Below are positions 22,600 to 35,294 of a DNA stretch of 64,000 nucleotides, one piece after another. Location: NCBI RefSeq assembly GCF_932526225.1, contig NC_064048.1:521340-585339 (forward strand), read 5' to 3'. Positions within the stretch are counted from its first letter, which is position 1; each line of letters opens with the position of its first letter. Source of the stretch: Nematostella vectensis (Eukaryota > Cnidaria > Anthozoa > Actiniaria > Edwardsiidae). The position numbers were made by a program, and so were the translations under genes. Under the pieces are notes generated by a model. The model worked only from the letters and a program-made list of their open reading frames with translations, had not been told where the DNA came from and did no database searches.

Positions 22600-24345
22600 C
22601 ATATGCAAGCAGATCTATGACAAACACCGAGTGCAGATATGCACAGATAGAAAAAGAGGCATATTAGCAACCACGTGGGCCCTAGAGCACTGGTCCGATT
22701 TATTGGTAGGCATGAAGTTCACTATCGAAACAGACCACAAGCCCCTTGTACCCCTGTTTACCTCCAAGATGATCGATGAGCTGCCGGTACGCATACAGCG
22801 TTTCAGAATGAGGCTGATGAGGTACGATTTTGATACTCGGCACGTTCCAGGCAAGGAACTTTATACCGCAGATGCACTATCTAGGTGCCCACTAAACGAA
22901 AAGAGGTCTGAGACGTCGTGCCAGTCTGACCACCTGTACGCTAAAGCAGACTGTTATGTGAATACCATACTGCTACACCTGCCAGCATCCGACAAGAGAC
23001 TAAAGGAAATACGGTCAGAGCTGAAGAGAGACGACGCATTGAAAGTCGTGATGCATTACGTACAGAATGGGTGGCCAGAAACCAAACAGAAGCTCTATGG
23101 GCCCGTGAAGAAATACTGGGGTGAAAGAGGAAGCTTATCCACCCACGAAGGCCTATTGATGAGGGGACGAAGACTTGTAGTTCCGTCGAGTCTCAGGCCA
23201 GATATCTTACGGTACCTACATGATGGTCACCAAGGCATATCCAAGACACGGGACAATGCAGCATCGTCCGTTTGGTGGCCCGGAATCTCCAAAGAAATTG
23301 AAGAGATGGTTCGCAATTGTGCCACCTGCGAAAAATATCGGAAGGAACGTATAGAACCGATGAAGGGAACATATTTCCCAGAGCGACCGTGGTCCAAACT
23401 CTGAGCAGACTTCTTCCAACATGAAGGCCGACACTACCTGCACATAATCGACTACTATTCGCGCGATATCGAAATATACTTGGTGAGCAAGAATGTAACA
23501 GCCTGTGATACAGTAAACAAGATGAAGAATGCCTTTAGTCGACATGGAATCCCAGATATCTTAGTTACCGACAACGGACCACCGCCTCTGCCTCTGCAGA
23601 GTTCAACAAGTTTGCGGCAACATGGGGATTCGATCACATAACTTCATCACCTCGGTACGCCCAGTCAAATGGCGAATCCGAACGAGCCGTCGAGACAATA
23701 AAGAACTTTCTGAAGAAGTGCGATGACGAGTACCTCGCTCTTCTAAGCTACAGAAACACACCGCTTCACAACGGATATTCTCCCTCACAGCTAAGTATGG
23801 GTCGCAAACTAACAACGAGAGTACCGTGCCACCCTGACGAGTTGAAACCTCAACTCCCAGACAATGATGTAGTGAGAAAGAGAGTACAGAAGACAAATGC
23901 GGGAAGACTATGACCGCAGACACAGAGTTGCAGAGGGGGGGGGGAGTTAGCAGAAGGTGACCGAGTATGGATACCAGACCTGAAGACGGAGGGGACGATA
24001 ATCAGGCCACACGAAACCCCACGATCGGTTGTAATACAAACACCAAAGGGATTGCGGAGACGAAACCGTCGACAGGTGAGAAGAGCCTTAGGAAGCCCTC
24101 AGCCAACATACGCTGCTACACAGTACAGGGCCCCTATACTTCCCGAGAGATACACGATTCCGGAAGCAATACAAAGCCAGTCAAGCCCTCTCCCGGTACA
24201 ACAACCATCAGTCTCCGAGAAAGAGACCTTCAATGAAATGTCTGGACCCACACAAGGAGATGGAAATCGAGTACCACAGCCGTGCCCTACGCCAGAGCAG
24301 CCAACCCTGAGGCGATCAGAGAGAGTGCGCCGCAGACCTTGCTGA
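22600..24345 (+). pseudogene. Duplicated RNase H-integrase segment plus pol 3' end
   Basis: 22600-23903 repeats 21291-22599 with roughly one per cent differences, so RNase H and integrase occur twice. After it the unique 3' end of the element encodes the basic, proline-rich integrase tail (TLRRSERVRRRPC at 24345). Stops and frameshifts occur in both copies. Confidence 0.93.
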
Positions 24346-24472
24346 TACATTAAAGAATACTGATTGACAATGACTGCTGTTAGTTACCATTAGAGCAATG
24401 TTAGAATATTTACTTGTATAGGTCAATTTAGAAGTAGACCATAAGTTATACGTTTGTATGTTAGGTTACTGT

Positions 24473-24484
24473 TAAAAGGGGAGA
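24473..24484 (+). promoter_or_regulatory. Polypurine tract
   Basis: AAAAGGGGAGA lies just before the 3' LTR, the expected primer for plus-strand DNA synthesis. Confidence 0.85.
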
Positions 24485-24623
24485 TGTAGTATTGGGCTAA
24501 TTGTAGTAGCAGAGTGGACTAGGGGGACTGGAGGGAGTAAGATGGCGGCCTCCTAGAGCGATCGGACTGCGATTGTATGGTAGCACCTTAGAGTATCTTA
24601 GACGCAATAAACGTCTTACTACA
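24485..24623 (+). repeat. 3' LTR
   Basis: 139 bp, about six substitutions from the 5' LTR; starts tgtagtattgggctaattg and ends in tactaca. Confidence 0.95.
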
Positions 24624-26060
24624 GTTTCTTTTCAACTCAAGTTTAAGATTGAGAAAATGCGGACAAAGTGTTTCCTCCTTTGTATGGGTGTTTATTATAC
24701 CAACCTCTCAAGGCACGCCGATTTGGTAAATTGGCGCCATCAAACTGAAGCCCCAACGGCATAAACTAAATAATAGTATCAATTTACTCTGTGCTTGGTC
24801 TTCCAAGGTATAACCGACACAATTCGACTGTGTTCAATTTCTTGAAAAAATTCTGTTTGATTATTGAACACAATTCGATTGTCTTTGATTATATAAGTAC
24901 TTGATTGAATACTTGAATTCGTTCAAGTTGTTGCATCTGGACATAATAAATATAAGTACAGACTGGGCCAAGTAAAGTAAAATAAAACTTGTTTCCTCTC
25001 CCCGCCCGTGTCATTTTTGGGGCAACTTAAACAAATGTTTGTTACTATTAACTAAAAGGCTATAGAAAATATAAGTAACCTAGTGCCACTTACATTGTAA
25101 ACATTACAGAATAAACATAAGTACTTTGTGATAACAAGATGCTGTGAAGAATGTAGGAATATACCTTGTTGTCTTCAATATATGTATTGTCATGTAAAAA
25201 CACTATTAGCAGAAATAATAAAAACTACAGACAATAAAATAAAATGCCACCCGTCCACAATTTTGTTTTTCTAGAAATCGGGACAGGAAACACCACCTAA
25301 AATTCCCAAATAGTTGAATTTGCACCCACTCATGGATCTCCTTACCTTACCCTGAGCATAAGCTCTATCTTATATAACAAAAACGTTTAACATTTTAAAT
25401 GTCCATTTATCTATTCATTGCAAAAATGAAATAACACAAAGCGTCTTTCGCCACAGAGGAGAAAGAAGAGAAGAAGAAGAAGAGTAGAAGCAAAACATGA
25501 TGATGGATTATCCGGCTGGTGCTTTGAAGACCTTGGGGTTTTTAGATCAACAACTAGATGTAAGGCATGAAGGGACATGTTTGCTTTAATTGTAGACTCT
25601 AGTGTTTTCAGTAAGCAAAGCACCAGGAGACATTATAAAGGCTTTCAATGGCTGGATCACTGGAAAACTTAAGTACTAGTTTCTTGAATTTCATGGCATT
25701 TCATACAGCCCTTCTTGCCATGCATCTACAGTAAAAACCGGCGATAAGAACCTCCTTTTTTCTGAGTTACTATAGGCTCTTCCTGTTATAGTAGATTCTT
25801 ATTTTTATATGAAGTTATGGTAACATTGTCTGGCAGACTTATTGATGTAGATTGCCAAAAGCGCCAAATGCTTAGCCTAATAGGTTCTGATATAAAAATG
25901 GGGTTCTAATTTGAACATTTTAGGCCAACAGGTTCTTTTACATTGGTGCTCACTGCAAGTTGTAAAATCTCAATATGTTCTATTTAGAAAAGATCTTTCT
26001 TTTTGTGGCATTTATTTATTTAGTAATGCTCATTTTGTTATTTTTTTATATATGTTTTTT
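24624..26060. other. No gene seen
   Basis: AT-rich sequence with no supported exon, RNA gene or repeat array. A short GAA-rich run lies at about 25456-25490. Confidence 0.6.
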
Positions 26061-26061
26061 T

Positions 26062-26307
26062 AGAGAAGCACAGCGATTTTACTAAGTGGAAGAGGTATTG
26101 CACAGTACCTTTTATAAAAATTATATTATTGTTACTAGAAATGAGGGGGTTATTAGGTATTCTTTTATGTTCCAATTGTTTATGCGAGTTAGAATAGTTT
26201 ATAATGGTTTAAATACTTATTTATTTGAGAGCGATTACAAGTTATTATTTAATATGAACGATTATAATGACATGCTGTTTATTCAAAGTATGAGACTATT
26301 TTTATAG
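26062..26307 (+). other. AT-rich open frame, unknown
   Basis: A 73-codon frame ending MLFIQSMRLFL, rich in Y, F, N and I, in T-rich DNA. Its composition is similar to the tract at 15.1 kb. No homology recognised; possibly a mobile-element relic. Confidence 0.2.
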
Positions 26308-26454
26308 TAGATAGGATTTTAAGTAGGGAACGTTTACAAGAAACTATGTGCTATGTTGTAAAATTACGATACGATGTGGCATGTTAAATAAATGCGAATT
26401 TTATTAACATTATGTGTTGGTTATCTTTAAATACATAGACAACTCTGAGAGAGG

Positions 26455-26900
26455 AAAGGTAAAACGTTGATGATCCAGCGGGAAAGAGCGGAGAAAACCC
26501 GAATTCTGAAGGAATAATCCTGAAAGGGAAATGCTTCAAAACTCGAATAATCCTGTAGGCAAAATGCTGGGAAAACTCGAACTATCTGGAATAATCCTAT
26601 AGTTAAAATGCTCGGAAAACTGGAATTTTCCGAAATAATCCTGTTGGAAGAACGCGCATTATTCTCGAATAATCCTATAATGATCGAGTAGGAAAACGTA
26701 CATCTTTCGTCTTTTAAAACGCGAGTTTTTCTTGCGTTTTCCTTAGAAAGAAAACGCTAGAAAAAATTTGCATTTTCCTGAATTTTCCCATTCTGGAAAA
26801 CTGTTAGGAAAATGCCGAGGAAAACGCGCGTTTTCCGATCGGATAATTCGAGGGAAATGCCAAGATTATGTTGCGTTTTCTGCGAATTTTCCTCGCATTA
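26455..26900. repeat. Degenerate repeats of GGAAAA / AATAATCC type
   Basis: Loose copies at roughly 60-bp spacing combine ataatcctRtag, aaatgctgggaaaact and gaaaacgcg words. Later copies include the self-complementary aaaacgcgcgttttcc. No coding sense. Confidence 0.55.
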
Positions 26901-27369
26901 TCAGAACAGACAACGAGGACTTATTTGCCGTGATATATCCCTGGCTTCATGCCAGTTTTATTTATGATTCTAGTTGCGTGACAACACTAGTTTCATTAAT
27001 CAAGTCTTAAATCATATAACAGCATTCAGTGAAGATAAAAAGCGTTTCCATTGAGGCCAATGTAATAAATAACATATTTATTAAATACAAAATATGAACT
27101 ACTTACTAACCGAGAGAGAGATCATGCCGGGAAATATCAAACTGAGACTTTGGCGTATCGACCGAGGCTTTGCGAGGATGGAAACAGAATGAATTTGGTG
27201 CCCTCAATGTTCGCAGAACGAGCAGAATCTTCAAAAAGATATGAACATCAACAAGTCAGAAGCGATACCGACAATTGGTAAACAAAGTTGGAAATTCGAT
27301 ACAATAATTACAGTAAAATGTGTCTTGTTCAGTCCCCGCCAAGTATATACTAAAAAAAAATATTCTCCT

Positions 27370-27805
27370 CAGGCTCAGCAAATAACGGTGGGCCCTCGTA
27401 CTGAGGGCTCGAATTCCAGAATTCTTCGCGGAAAAGTTGCTGGAATAACTGCTCCCCCAAGGCTGGGTTATGTGTCTAACAAGAAGGAACTGGCTGCTGT
27501 TATCGCTGCAACAAATAATCACATCGCTGCAGCAAGTAATTACATAGATTACTTAAATAAACTTTTAGCTGAGGAAAGCCCCGAGCCTGAAAGGCTAAGC
27601 TCTATCACATCTATTGATAGAGTACTGAGGGCTCGGATTACAAAAGAGTGGAAAAGCTGATGGTCCTGCTCCTTCTGGTCAAATTCTGGGCTATATGTCT
27701 AATAAGCATGAACTGGCTGCTGCATTTATCGCTACAACAAAGAATTACGTAGATTGCATGAATAAACTTTTAGCTGAGCAAAGCCCCGAGCCTGAAAGGC
27801 TAATC
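27370..27805 (+). pseudogene. Tandemly duplicated coding-like segment
   Basis: Two diverged copies of about 200 bp. The first reads LGYVSNKKELAAVIAATNNH and LNKLLAEESPEPERLS. The second reads LGYMSNKHELAAAFIATTKN and MNKLLAEQSPEPERL. They are joined out of frame by indels in the TEGS..RI/RV region. The protein-level similarity with silent changes suggests past coding function. Family unknown. Confidence 0.4.
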
Positions 27806-28273
27806 ATAAATAATGTTTCATTTCCTTTTTTTTTTTTGTTAAGGAATTTAAGCACAATATTGCCACTTCACCACCAGCCAGTTTATACTCGTAACCTAAA
27901 TTGCGATCTACACCTTCCTCTTCGCCATCTCGCCATCGACCTCATCAGTACCATTTCAAGCGAATCCTCTAATGGGAGTTTTAACTTCCCCACAACACCC
28001 CAAGCCCCTGACTCATCTAAAAGCTCTACACCGGCATCCTTTGCCATCAAGGAAAAGGCAAGCAGTGGAAAGAGCTGGATACAGGCCTTCAAGCTTCCAG
28101 AAGCTTTGAGTAATTCGTAGATTTAAAGAAATGTGACAAACAAAATTCTAGCCTGTTGTACTTGATGTTGTATTTAACCATTTATTTTACATTTATACAC
28201 TTCCAAAATGATCTTGGAAATCAGTTTAATTGTATTTTATATCAAATTATTTGTGTCTTTCTTTACTTTCCCA

Positions 28274-28530
28274 GTGCGGTAAGAGATGGACTTTCAGCTG
28301 ATCATTTACCAAGGAATGAGTTTAACCGAATTATATGTTCAGCTATCTCCATCCATGCCATGGATCCCTTTGATGAAGAGAAAGACCGTGTCATCAACAT
28401 TGTCTTGCACAAATACCACTTCCTTTTCCAATATATAACTATACCCACTTGTAATGGTGCTATATATTTGACTAATGTTGCAGGTGGAGACAGAGGCGAT
28501 GCTGGCAGCGGATGTGGAGAGTTTCGTTTC
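28274..28530 (+). other. Possible exons of an unrecognised gene
   Basis: After a good acceptor (tttactttcccag) an open frame reads AVRDGLSADHLPRNEFNRII and MDPFDEEKDRVINIVLHKYH. A second acceptor-like site (aatgttgcag at about 28483) precedes VETEAMLAADVESFVSCKFM. No matching donor or neighbouring exon was secured. It could continue the segment at 27.4-27.8 kb. Confidence 0.3.
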
Positions 28531-28639
28531 CTGCAAATTTATGTGTTATACTACTCCATCATGATCATCAAAATCGAATCAATTAACTATACAAATCACC
28601 CTTTCAGAAGCTTTTTCACTGACCACCAATTTATGTATC

Positions 28640-30010
28640 CTGTATGATTTTGCAATTATTTAGATTTCTCAAAAACTTTTATATTATTATAACTTAATCA
28701 TTTTAATTATTTATCATAATTACTATCACTTTTTCTTTATTTATATACGGTAGACGTATATAAAAAAAAAGCTTGACAATGTCATTTCCACGGTCGACAG
28801 AACAGGGTCTGCCCGGAGCAACATGTTAGAACTACTTCAAAGTCTAGTCTCACATATTATCATTTTTTTTTTCTTTCTTTTATATACGGTAGAGGTATAT
28901 ATAAAAACTTTGGCAATGTCATTTTCACAGTCGACAGAACAGAGTCTGCCTGGAGCGACATTTGAGAATTACACCAAGGAGCCACCTGACAATGGAATTC
29001 ACTCAAGATAATGAGATTAACAACTCACAAAAACCAGTCCAAAAGAAATACTGCAGCTTGTGATGAGAAACCATCTGCGATGCTAGATGAAGACGAAAAA
29101 CAAGGACGGAAACGAACTTTAACTAACAACAACAAACAAGCAAACAAACATCAAAACAATGTTCGAATTTCATTTAGACGTATTTAGAGTCAAGTCAGAG
29201 CGCGCGTGCATAGTCTAGCCTCATCCCCTGAGACTGATTTCTGGACTCCCATTTACTTTTTCGTTGCCTGTGCTATAGTAAACAGATAAGTCCAGTACAA
29301 AGCGGTACTCCACCAACCGTTTCTGGTCGGGACGGAATACTCTCCATGGTCGAGGCCAAGTTAGTCAAATAGATGGTAACCCAACCTGAGGGACTTTTTG
29401 CCTGCAAACCTGTTCCCGGCATCTATGACAGAGCACTAGGTAATACTAGATGAGAGTCCTATCTTTACCAATATCCAGTCAAACAAACCCAAGTACAAAA
29501 GAGAGCATTCAGTCGTGGGTAGAGGCCTTCTTAGTTTACAAGGGTTGTCACACACACTGCGACCCCCAGCGGAGAAAAAATTTGGATGACACTTACTTTG
29601 GTGAAGAAAGTTTAGTTTATGAAAACAACGCGAGTATTCGTAACAAACATTATTTAGCCAATTAGACTACTCGTTCTCGTTTTCTACGAGTCTCTATGTG
29701 CTACCCGCCTCGTTTACTATATGTTGACTCATAGAAAACTCGAACTCGTAGTCTCATTGTTAAGTATACTGTGTTTTCATTTTAGTATCGTAGATCTGAA
29801 TCAAGGGATAGCTCCCCCAGCAAAAATGTTGCAATTTTCAACATTTCAAGTTTTACCAAGAAATATGGTAATCAATTAACCATAGTAAAGCTGGCAGGCA
29901 ACTCAGCAGGCAACTCGGTGAAGTTAGCAGGCAACTCAAATGTGATGATTTGTGTAATATCTCGGCAGGTATATGGCCGATTGCCACGAAATTTTGACAC
30001 GATTGTACAA
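28640..30010. other. No gene seen
   Basis: Two near copies of 'tatatacggtagacgtatat' with following gtcgacagaacagRgtctgcc words lie at 28740-28820 and 28880-28955. Otherwise nothing supported. Confidence 0.5.
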
Positions 30011-30029
30011 AAAGTACAACAAACATATT

Positions 30030-30560
30030 CATGCATGTATGATATCAAATATTATTAATCACGTGACTGTGTGACGTTGAACGTTCCAGCAGGCAAGTCG
30101 TTACATCACAATTGTCGCAATATCTACGTCCCCTTTTTACCGATAGTCATCAAACTTTAACCTAAGTGTACAAATGTAATAACGAAGACAACGCCGTATT
30201 AGTTATTCTCATGACGTCATCAATCACGTGACCGTGGAAAAAAAACATTTTCTCGAGTTCCTATTGAGAAAACATTACGAAACTTTCGAAATATGACAAA
30301 TAGCACATGGGATTTTGCAATTATGAATTTTAAAAATATGACGTCATCAATCACGTGACCGTGGGAAAAATGTCGACATCTAGAGTTCTGACTGAAATAA
30401 CAGTACGAAACTTTCGAAATATCACAAATAGCACAGGGGATTTTACAATGATGAACTTTTAAAATATGACGTCATCAATCACGTGACCGTGGGAAAAAGT
30501 CGATATCTAGAGTTCTGAGTGAAATAACAGTACGAAACTTTCGAAATACGACAAATTATG
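30030..30560. repeat. Tandem repeat with TGACGTCA and CACGTGAC
   Basis: Three good copies near 30210, 30335 and 30465 (about 120-130 bp apart) share atgacgtcatcaatcacgtg, gaccgtgg and acgaaactttcgaaata. The motif pair resembles that at 430-1235. Confidence 0.8.
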
Positions 30561-30689
30561 TATGTCGTTATTTAAGCCTCACTTTTTTGGAATTTTTTCG
30601 TGATTTACTTTAATAAAAACAATACTCGTTAATAATAATAACTCGTTTTGAAATTTGAATATCGTATTCATCGTTGTTAAATGTTCACT

Positions 30690-33600
30690 TTTTGGCATTT
30701 GTAGGTGATTTACTTAAATAAAAACATACAGCAGGCATTCTCGGTAGTACAGCAGGTAACTCGTTATGCACTGGGAATATCGTATTCGTCGTTATTAAAG
30801 CTTCACCTTTTTGGCATTTGTAAGTGATTTACTCGAATAAAAGCATATACTGGAAATATCGTATTCGTCGTTGTTAAATGTTCGCTTTTGGCACTTGCAC
30901 GTGAATTACACATCTTAACCTGCATCGTAATTCCTACCGTTTCTCTGCCGTATCTACGCGTATTATTTTCGCTCGATACGGGCCATCGCTTAAGCTCATT
31001 ACCAGTCACTAACCTAGAGCGCGTATCCTAACAAACTCTCTCTCTACACGACACAATATTAAACCCCATACTCAAGGAGCCAACTGTCCAATACTTATAT
31101 AACCACTATCTATCTTCTATTCGCCATTATTGTTTTGTCCCCTATCTGCACGCTTTCAGATATTATTTCCCACCGGTCTTGTTATTGACTTGATTTTTCA
31201 CAAGCTCACATTACACTCACAGGAAATTATCAAAAGGTAATTATCACCCTCGTTCCAAGGTCAAATACACTGTTCTGCCCTGACTCCAAGCCCGTTTTCT
31301 ACATTTCAGTTATAGCCACAACTCTTAACTAACACCCCCAATGCAATACACCATATATAATAGCCATAATTACACACTTTAACCCACGAACTAACGTCTT
31401 ATTACCACACATTTTATAACCCCACACTGCCGCCTCGGTACGAATACCAGATTTAAATGTTCACTTTTTGGCATTTGTACGTGATTTACTTTAATAAAAA
31501 CATATAACAGGCAACTCGACAGTACAGCAGGTAACTCGTTATACACTGGGAATATTGTATTCGTTGTTGTTACAGCTTCACTTTTTGGCATTTGTACGTG
31601 TTTATATTTATTAAAAACATATAGCAGGCAACTCAATAGTACAGCAGCTAACTCGTTATATACTGTGAATATCGTATTCGTCGTTGTTAAATGTTCACTT
31701 TTTGGCATTTGTACCTGATTTACTCTTATAAAAACACACAGCAGGCAACTCGATAGTACAGCAAGTAAATTGTTATACACTGGGAATATCGTATTCGTCG
31801 TCGTCAAATGTTTGCTTTTTGGCATTTGTACGTGATAATCTTTATTAAAATCATATAGCAGGCAACTCGACAGTACAGCAGGTAACTCGTTATGCACTGG
31901 GAATATCGTATTCGTCGTTATTCAAGCTTCACTTTTTTGGAATTTGTACGTGATTAACTTTAATAAAAACATACAGCCGGCAACTCGACAGTACAGCAGG
32001 TAACTCGTTATGCACTTTGAATATCGCATTTGTCATTGTTTAATGTCCACTTTTTGGTATTTGTACGTGATTTACTTTAAAAAAAATTATAGCAGGCAAC
32101 TCGACAGTACAGCAGGTAACTCGTTATGCACTGGGAATATCGCATTCGTCGTTGTTTAATGCCCTTTTTTGGTATTTGTACGTGATTTACTTTAATAAAA
32201 CCATATAGCAGGCAACTTGACAGTACAGCAGGTAACTCGTTATGCACTTTGAATATCGTATTCGTCGTCGTCAAATGTTTGCTTTTTGGCATTTGTACGT
32301 GATAATCTTTATTAAAAACATATAGCAGGCAACTCGACAGTACAGCAGGTAACTCGTTATGCACTGGGAATATCGTATTCGTCGTTATTCAAGCTTCACT
32401 TTTTTGGAATTTGTACGTGATTAACTTTAATAAAAACATACAGCCGGCAACTCGACAGTACAGCAGGTAACTCGTTATGCACTTTGAATATCGCATTTGT
32501 CATTGTTTAATGTCCACTTTTTGGTATTTGTACGTGATATACTTTAAAAAAATTTATAGCAGGCAACTCGACAGTACAGCAGGTAACTCGTTATGCACTG
32601 GGAATATCGCATTCGTCGTTGTTTAATGCCCTTTTTTGGTATTTGTACGTGATTTACTTTAATAAAAACATATAGCAGGCAACTTGACAGTACAGCATAT
32701 GCACTGGGAATATCGTATTCGTCGTTATTCAAGCTTCACTTTTTTGGAATTTGTACGTGACTTACTTTAATAAAAACATATAGCAGGCAACTCGACAGTA
32801 CAGCAGGTAACTCGTTATGCACTTGGAATATCGTATTCATCGTTGTTAAATGTTTACTTTTTGGTATTTATACGTGATTTACTTTAATAAAAACATATAG
32901 CAGGCAACTCGACAGTACAGCAGGTACCCCGTTATTCACTAGGAATATTGTATCCTTCATTTTTAAATGTTCACTTTTTGGTATGTGTGAGTGATTTACT
33001 TTAATAAAAACATATAGCAGGCAACTCGACAGTACAGCAGGTACCTCGTTATGCACTGGGAATATCGTATTCGTCGTTGTTAAATGTTTACTTTTTGGTA
33101 TTTATACGTGATTTACTTTAATAAAAACATATAGCAGGCAACTCGACAGTACAGCAGGTACCCCGTTATTCACTAGGAATATTGTATCCTTCATTTTTAA
33201 ATGTTCACTTTTTGGTATGTGTGAGTGATTTACTTTAATAAAAACATATAGCAGGCAACTCGACAGTACAGCAGGTAACTCGTTATGCACTGGGAATATC
33301 GTATTCGTCGTCATTCAAGCTTCACTTCTTTGGAATTTGTACGTGATTTACTTTAATAAAAACATATAGCAGGCAACTTGACAGTACAGCAGGTAACTCG
33401 TTATGCACTGGGAATATCGTATTCGTCGTCATTCAAGCTTCACTTTTTGGTACTTATACGTGATTTATTTTAATAAAAACATATAGCAGGCAACTCGACA
33501 GTATAGCAGGTAACTCGTTATGCACTGGGAATATCGTATTCTTCATTGTTAAATGTTCACTTTTTGGTATTTATACGTGATTTAGTTAATAAAAACATAT

Positions 33601-33775
33601 AGCTGGCAACTCGACAGTACAGCAGGTAACTCGTTATGCACTTGGAATATCGTATTCATCGTTGTTATTTGTTCACTTTTGGTATTTGTACGTGATTTAC
33701 TTTAATAAAAACATATAGCAGGCAACTCGACAGTACAGCAGGTAACTCGTTATGCAATGGAAATATTGTATTCTT
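30690..33775. repeat. 117-bp satellite with higher-order structure
   Basis: The unit contains agcaggcaactcgacagtac, agcaggtaactcgttatgca, atcgtattcgtcgttgtta and tttactttaataaaaacat. Partial copies start at about 30690. A continuous array runs from about 31440 to 33775. A four-unit block (468 bp) repeats at about 31925 and 32393, and a two-unit block (234 bp) at about 32870 and 33104. Minus-strand ORFs such as MHNELPAVLSSCLL are products of the repeat. Confidence 0.95.
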
Positions 33776-33837
33776 TATTTACGAGTTATGCAATGGTAAT
33801 ATTGTATCGTTATGCAATGGAAATATTGGGTTCTTTG

Positions 33838-34012
33838 TTTACGAGTTACCTGCTGTACTGTCGAGTTGCCTGCTATATGTTTTTATTAAAGTAAATAACG
33901 TATAAATTCCAAAAAAGTGAAGCTTGAATAACGACGAATACGATATTCCCATTGCATAACGAGTTACCTGCTGTACTGTCGAGTTGCCTGCTATATGTTT
34001 TTAATAAAGATT
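33838..34012. repeat. Inverted copies of the 117-bp satellite
   Basis: One and a half satellite units in the opposite orientation (acgagttacctgctgtactg, tcgagttgcctgctatatg), following a short broken junction (33775-33838) of atgcaatggaaatattg words. The array therefore ends in a large inverted repeat. Confidence 0.92.
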
Positions 34013-34013
34013 A

Positions 34014-34245
34014 AGAACAATAGACTAGGAGGAGTAAGAATAATAGACTCGGAGGAGTAAGAGCAATAGACTAGGAGGAGTAAGAACAATAGACTAGGAG
34101 GAGTAAAAACAATAGGCTCGGAGGAGTAAGAACAATAGACTAGGAGGAGTAAGAACAATAGACTCGGAGGAGTAAGAACAATAGACTAGGCGGAGTGAGA
34201 ACAATAGACTCGGAGAAGTTCGGAGGAGTAAGAACGGAGAAGTAA
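34014..34245. repeat. 24-bp minisatellite, about 9 units
   Basis: Units of gaacaatagactaggaggag or gaacaatagactcggaggag plus taa. It starts directly at the end of the inverted satellite. Confidence 0.92.
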
Positions 34246-34754
34246 AAATTACCCCTTATGTAACCCTAATGGAACGCCCACCGCCGGAAGAGGAGCAGGA
34301 GAAGGAAGAGGAGGGAGAAGGGGGAGGCGGAGGAATGGATTAGGAGGAATGGATGAGAAGACTGAGCATAGCGCGCTATCTGTCCCCTGTGTGAAAACTG
34401 TTAAATTTAAAAACATGTTGTACGATGTCGCTCACAAGGCACAGTGGGTCCTATCGTGGAAAAACTCAAACAAATTCGATATAGACTTCGATCGAGAAAC
34501 ATTCCACTTTCCCCCAATTTCGGGATGGTTTTAGAATAAGTATGGGTTTATAGCTCACCTGGCGGTGTAAAACAAAACAAAGCACAGAGGGAAACGATTT
34601 GCAGTCTCTATTCTACCCAACACTGTAATTAAAAAAAAGATCATCCTAAACATGGTGGATCTCCTTCTTTTAAACTACGCAAAACGTGAGCATGCTGTTA
34701 GATAAATATCATCCAAGCGATTTATTTACCGTAGTGTTTAAGCCTCTAATCTCT

Positions 34755-34832
34755 ATCTATTGTTTTTACTCCTCCTTACACCTCCGAGTCTATTATTGTT
34801 ACTCCTCCGAGTCTATTGTTCTTACTCCTTCC
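34755..34832. repeat. Inverted copies of the 24-bp minisatellite
   Basis: Three units read ttactcctccgagtctattg, the reverse complement of the array at 34014-34245. The two arms enclose about 510 bp. Confidence 0.85.
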
Positions 34833-35294
34833 AGCTCCTCCCATTTCTTTGTTACCCCGGGGTTGCCATAGCGACTGTTTTGGGAGAAGTCCCTCCAATG
34901 AAATAAGTCCCTCCCAAAAAAGGGCTTATTCCATACTTATTATACTACTAACAACCATTCCGTATCCAAGATTGGATTTGCATAAGATCTACAAACTCTC
35001 ATAATGTATTTTGAATAAAACCCATTGTTATTAAAATGGTTTTTCGGTTGTAAACATGCTGTATTTTTTGTTGTTTAACCATATTGCATTCGACTCGAAT
35101 TCCAAGCAATAAACCATTGCCGTATTCAATATGGGATTTTCAGGAAAACCTAAACCCAAAATAATATTACATTTTGCGTAAACCGAAAAAGTTGTTGATA
35201 GCGTTTTTCATCATGTGTTTTGATCACCAAAGTGATTACCGATTGGTTTCCCTGCAAAAACATCTTTGGATATTGAATATACAAATATGGGCTT

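Larger units (their letters stand above)
18686..24623 (+). mobile_element. Complete but defective Ty3/gypsy LTR retrotransposon
   Basis: Two 139-bp LTRs (18686-18824 and 24485-24623) begin TGTAGT and end CTACA, and differ at about six positions. The flanks are gttTt/gttTc-like, compatible with a 4-5 bp target duplication with one change. Internal order is PBS, gag, zinc knuckles, protease, RT, RNase H, integrase and polypurine tract, which is the Ty3/gypsy order. Several frameshifts and a 1.3-kb tandem duplication inside pol make it non-functional. I see no env. Confidence 0.95.

Noticed and set aside
31391-33314. Minus-strand ORFs with MHNELPAVLSSCLLYVF repeats
   Set aside because: Translations of the 117-bp satellite.
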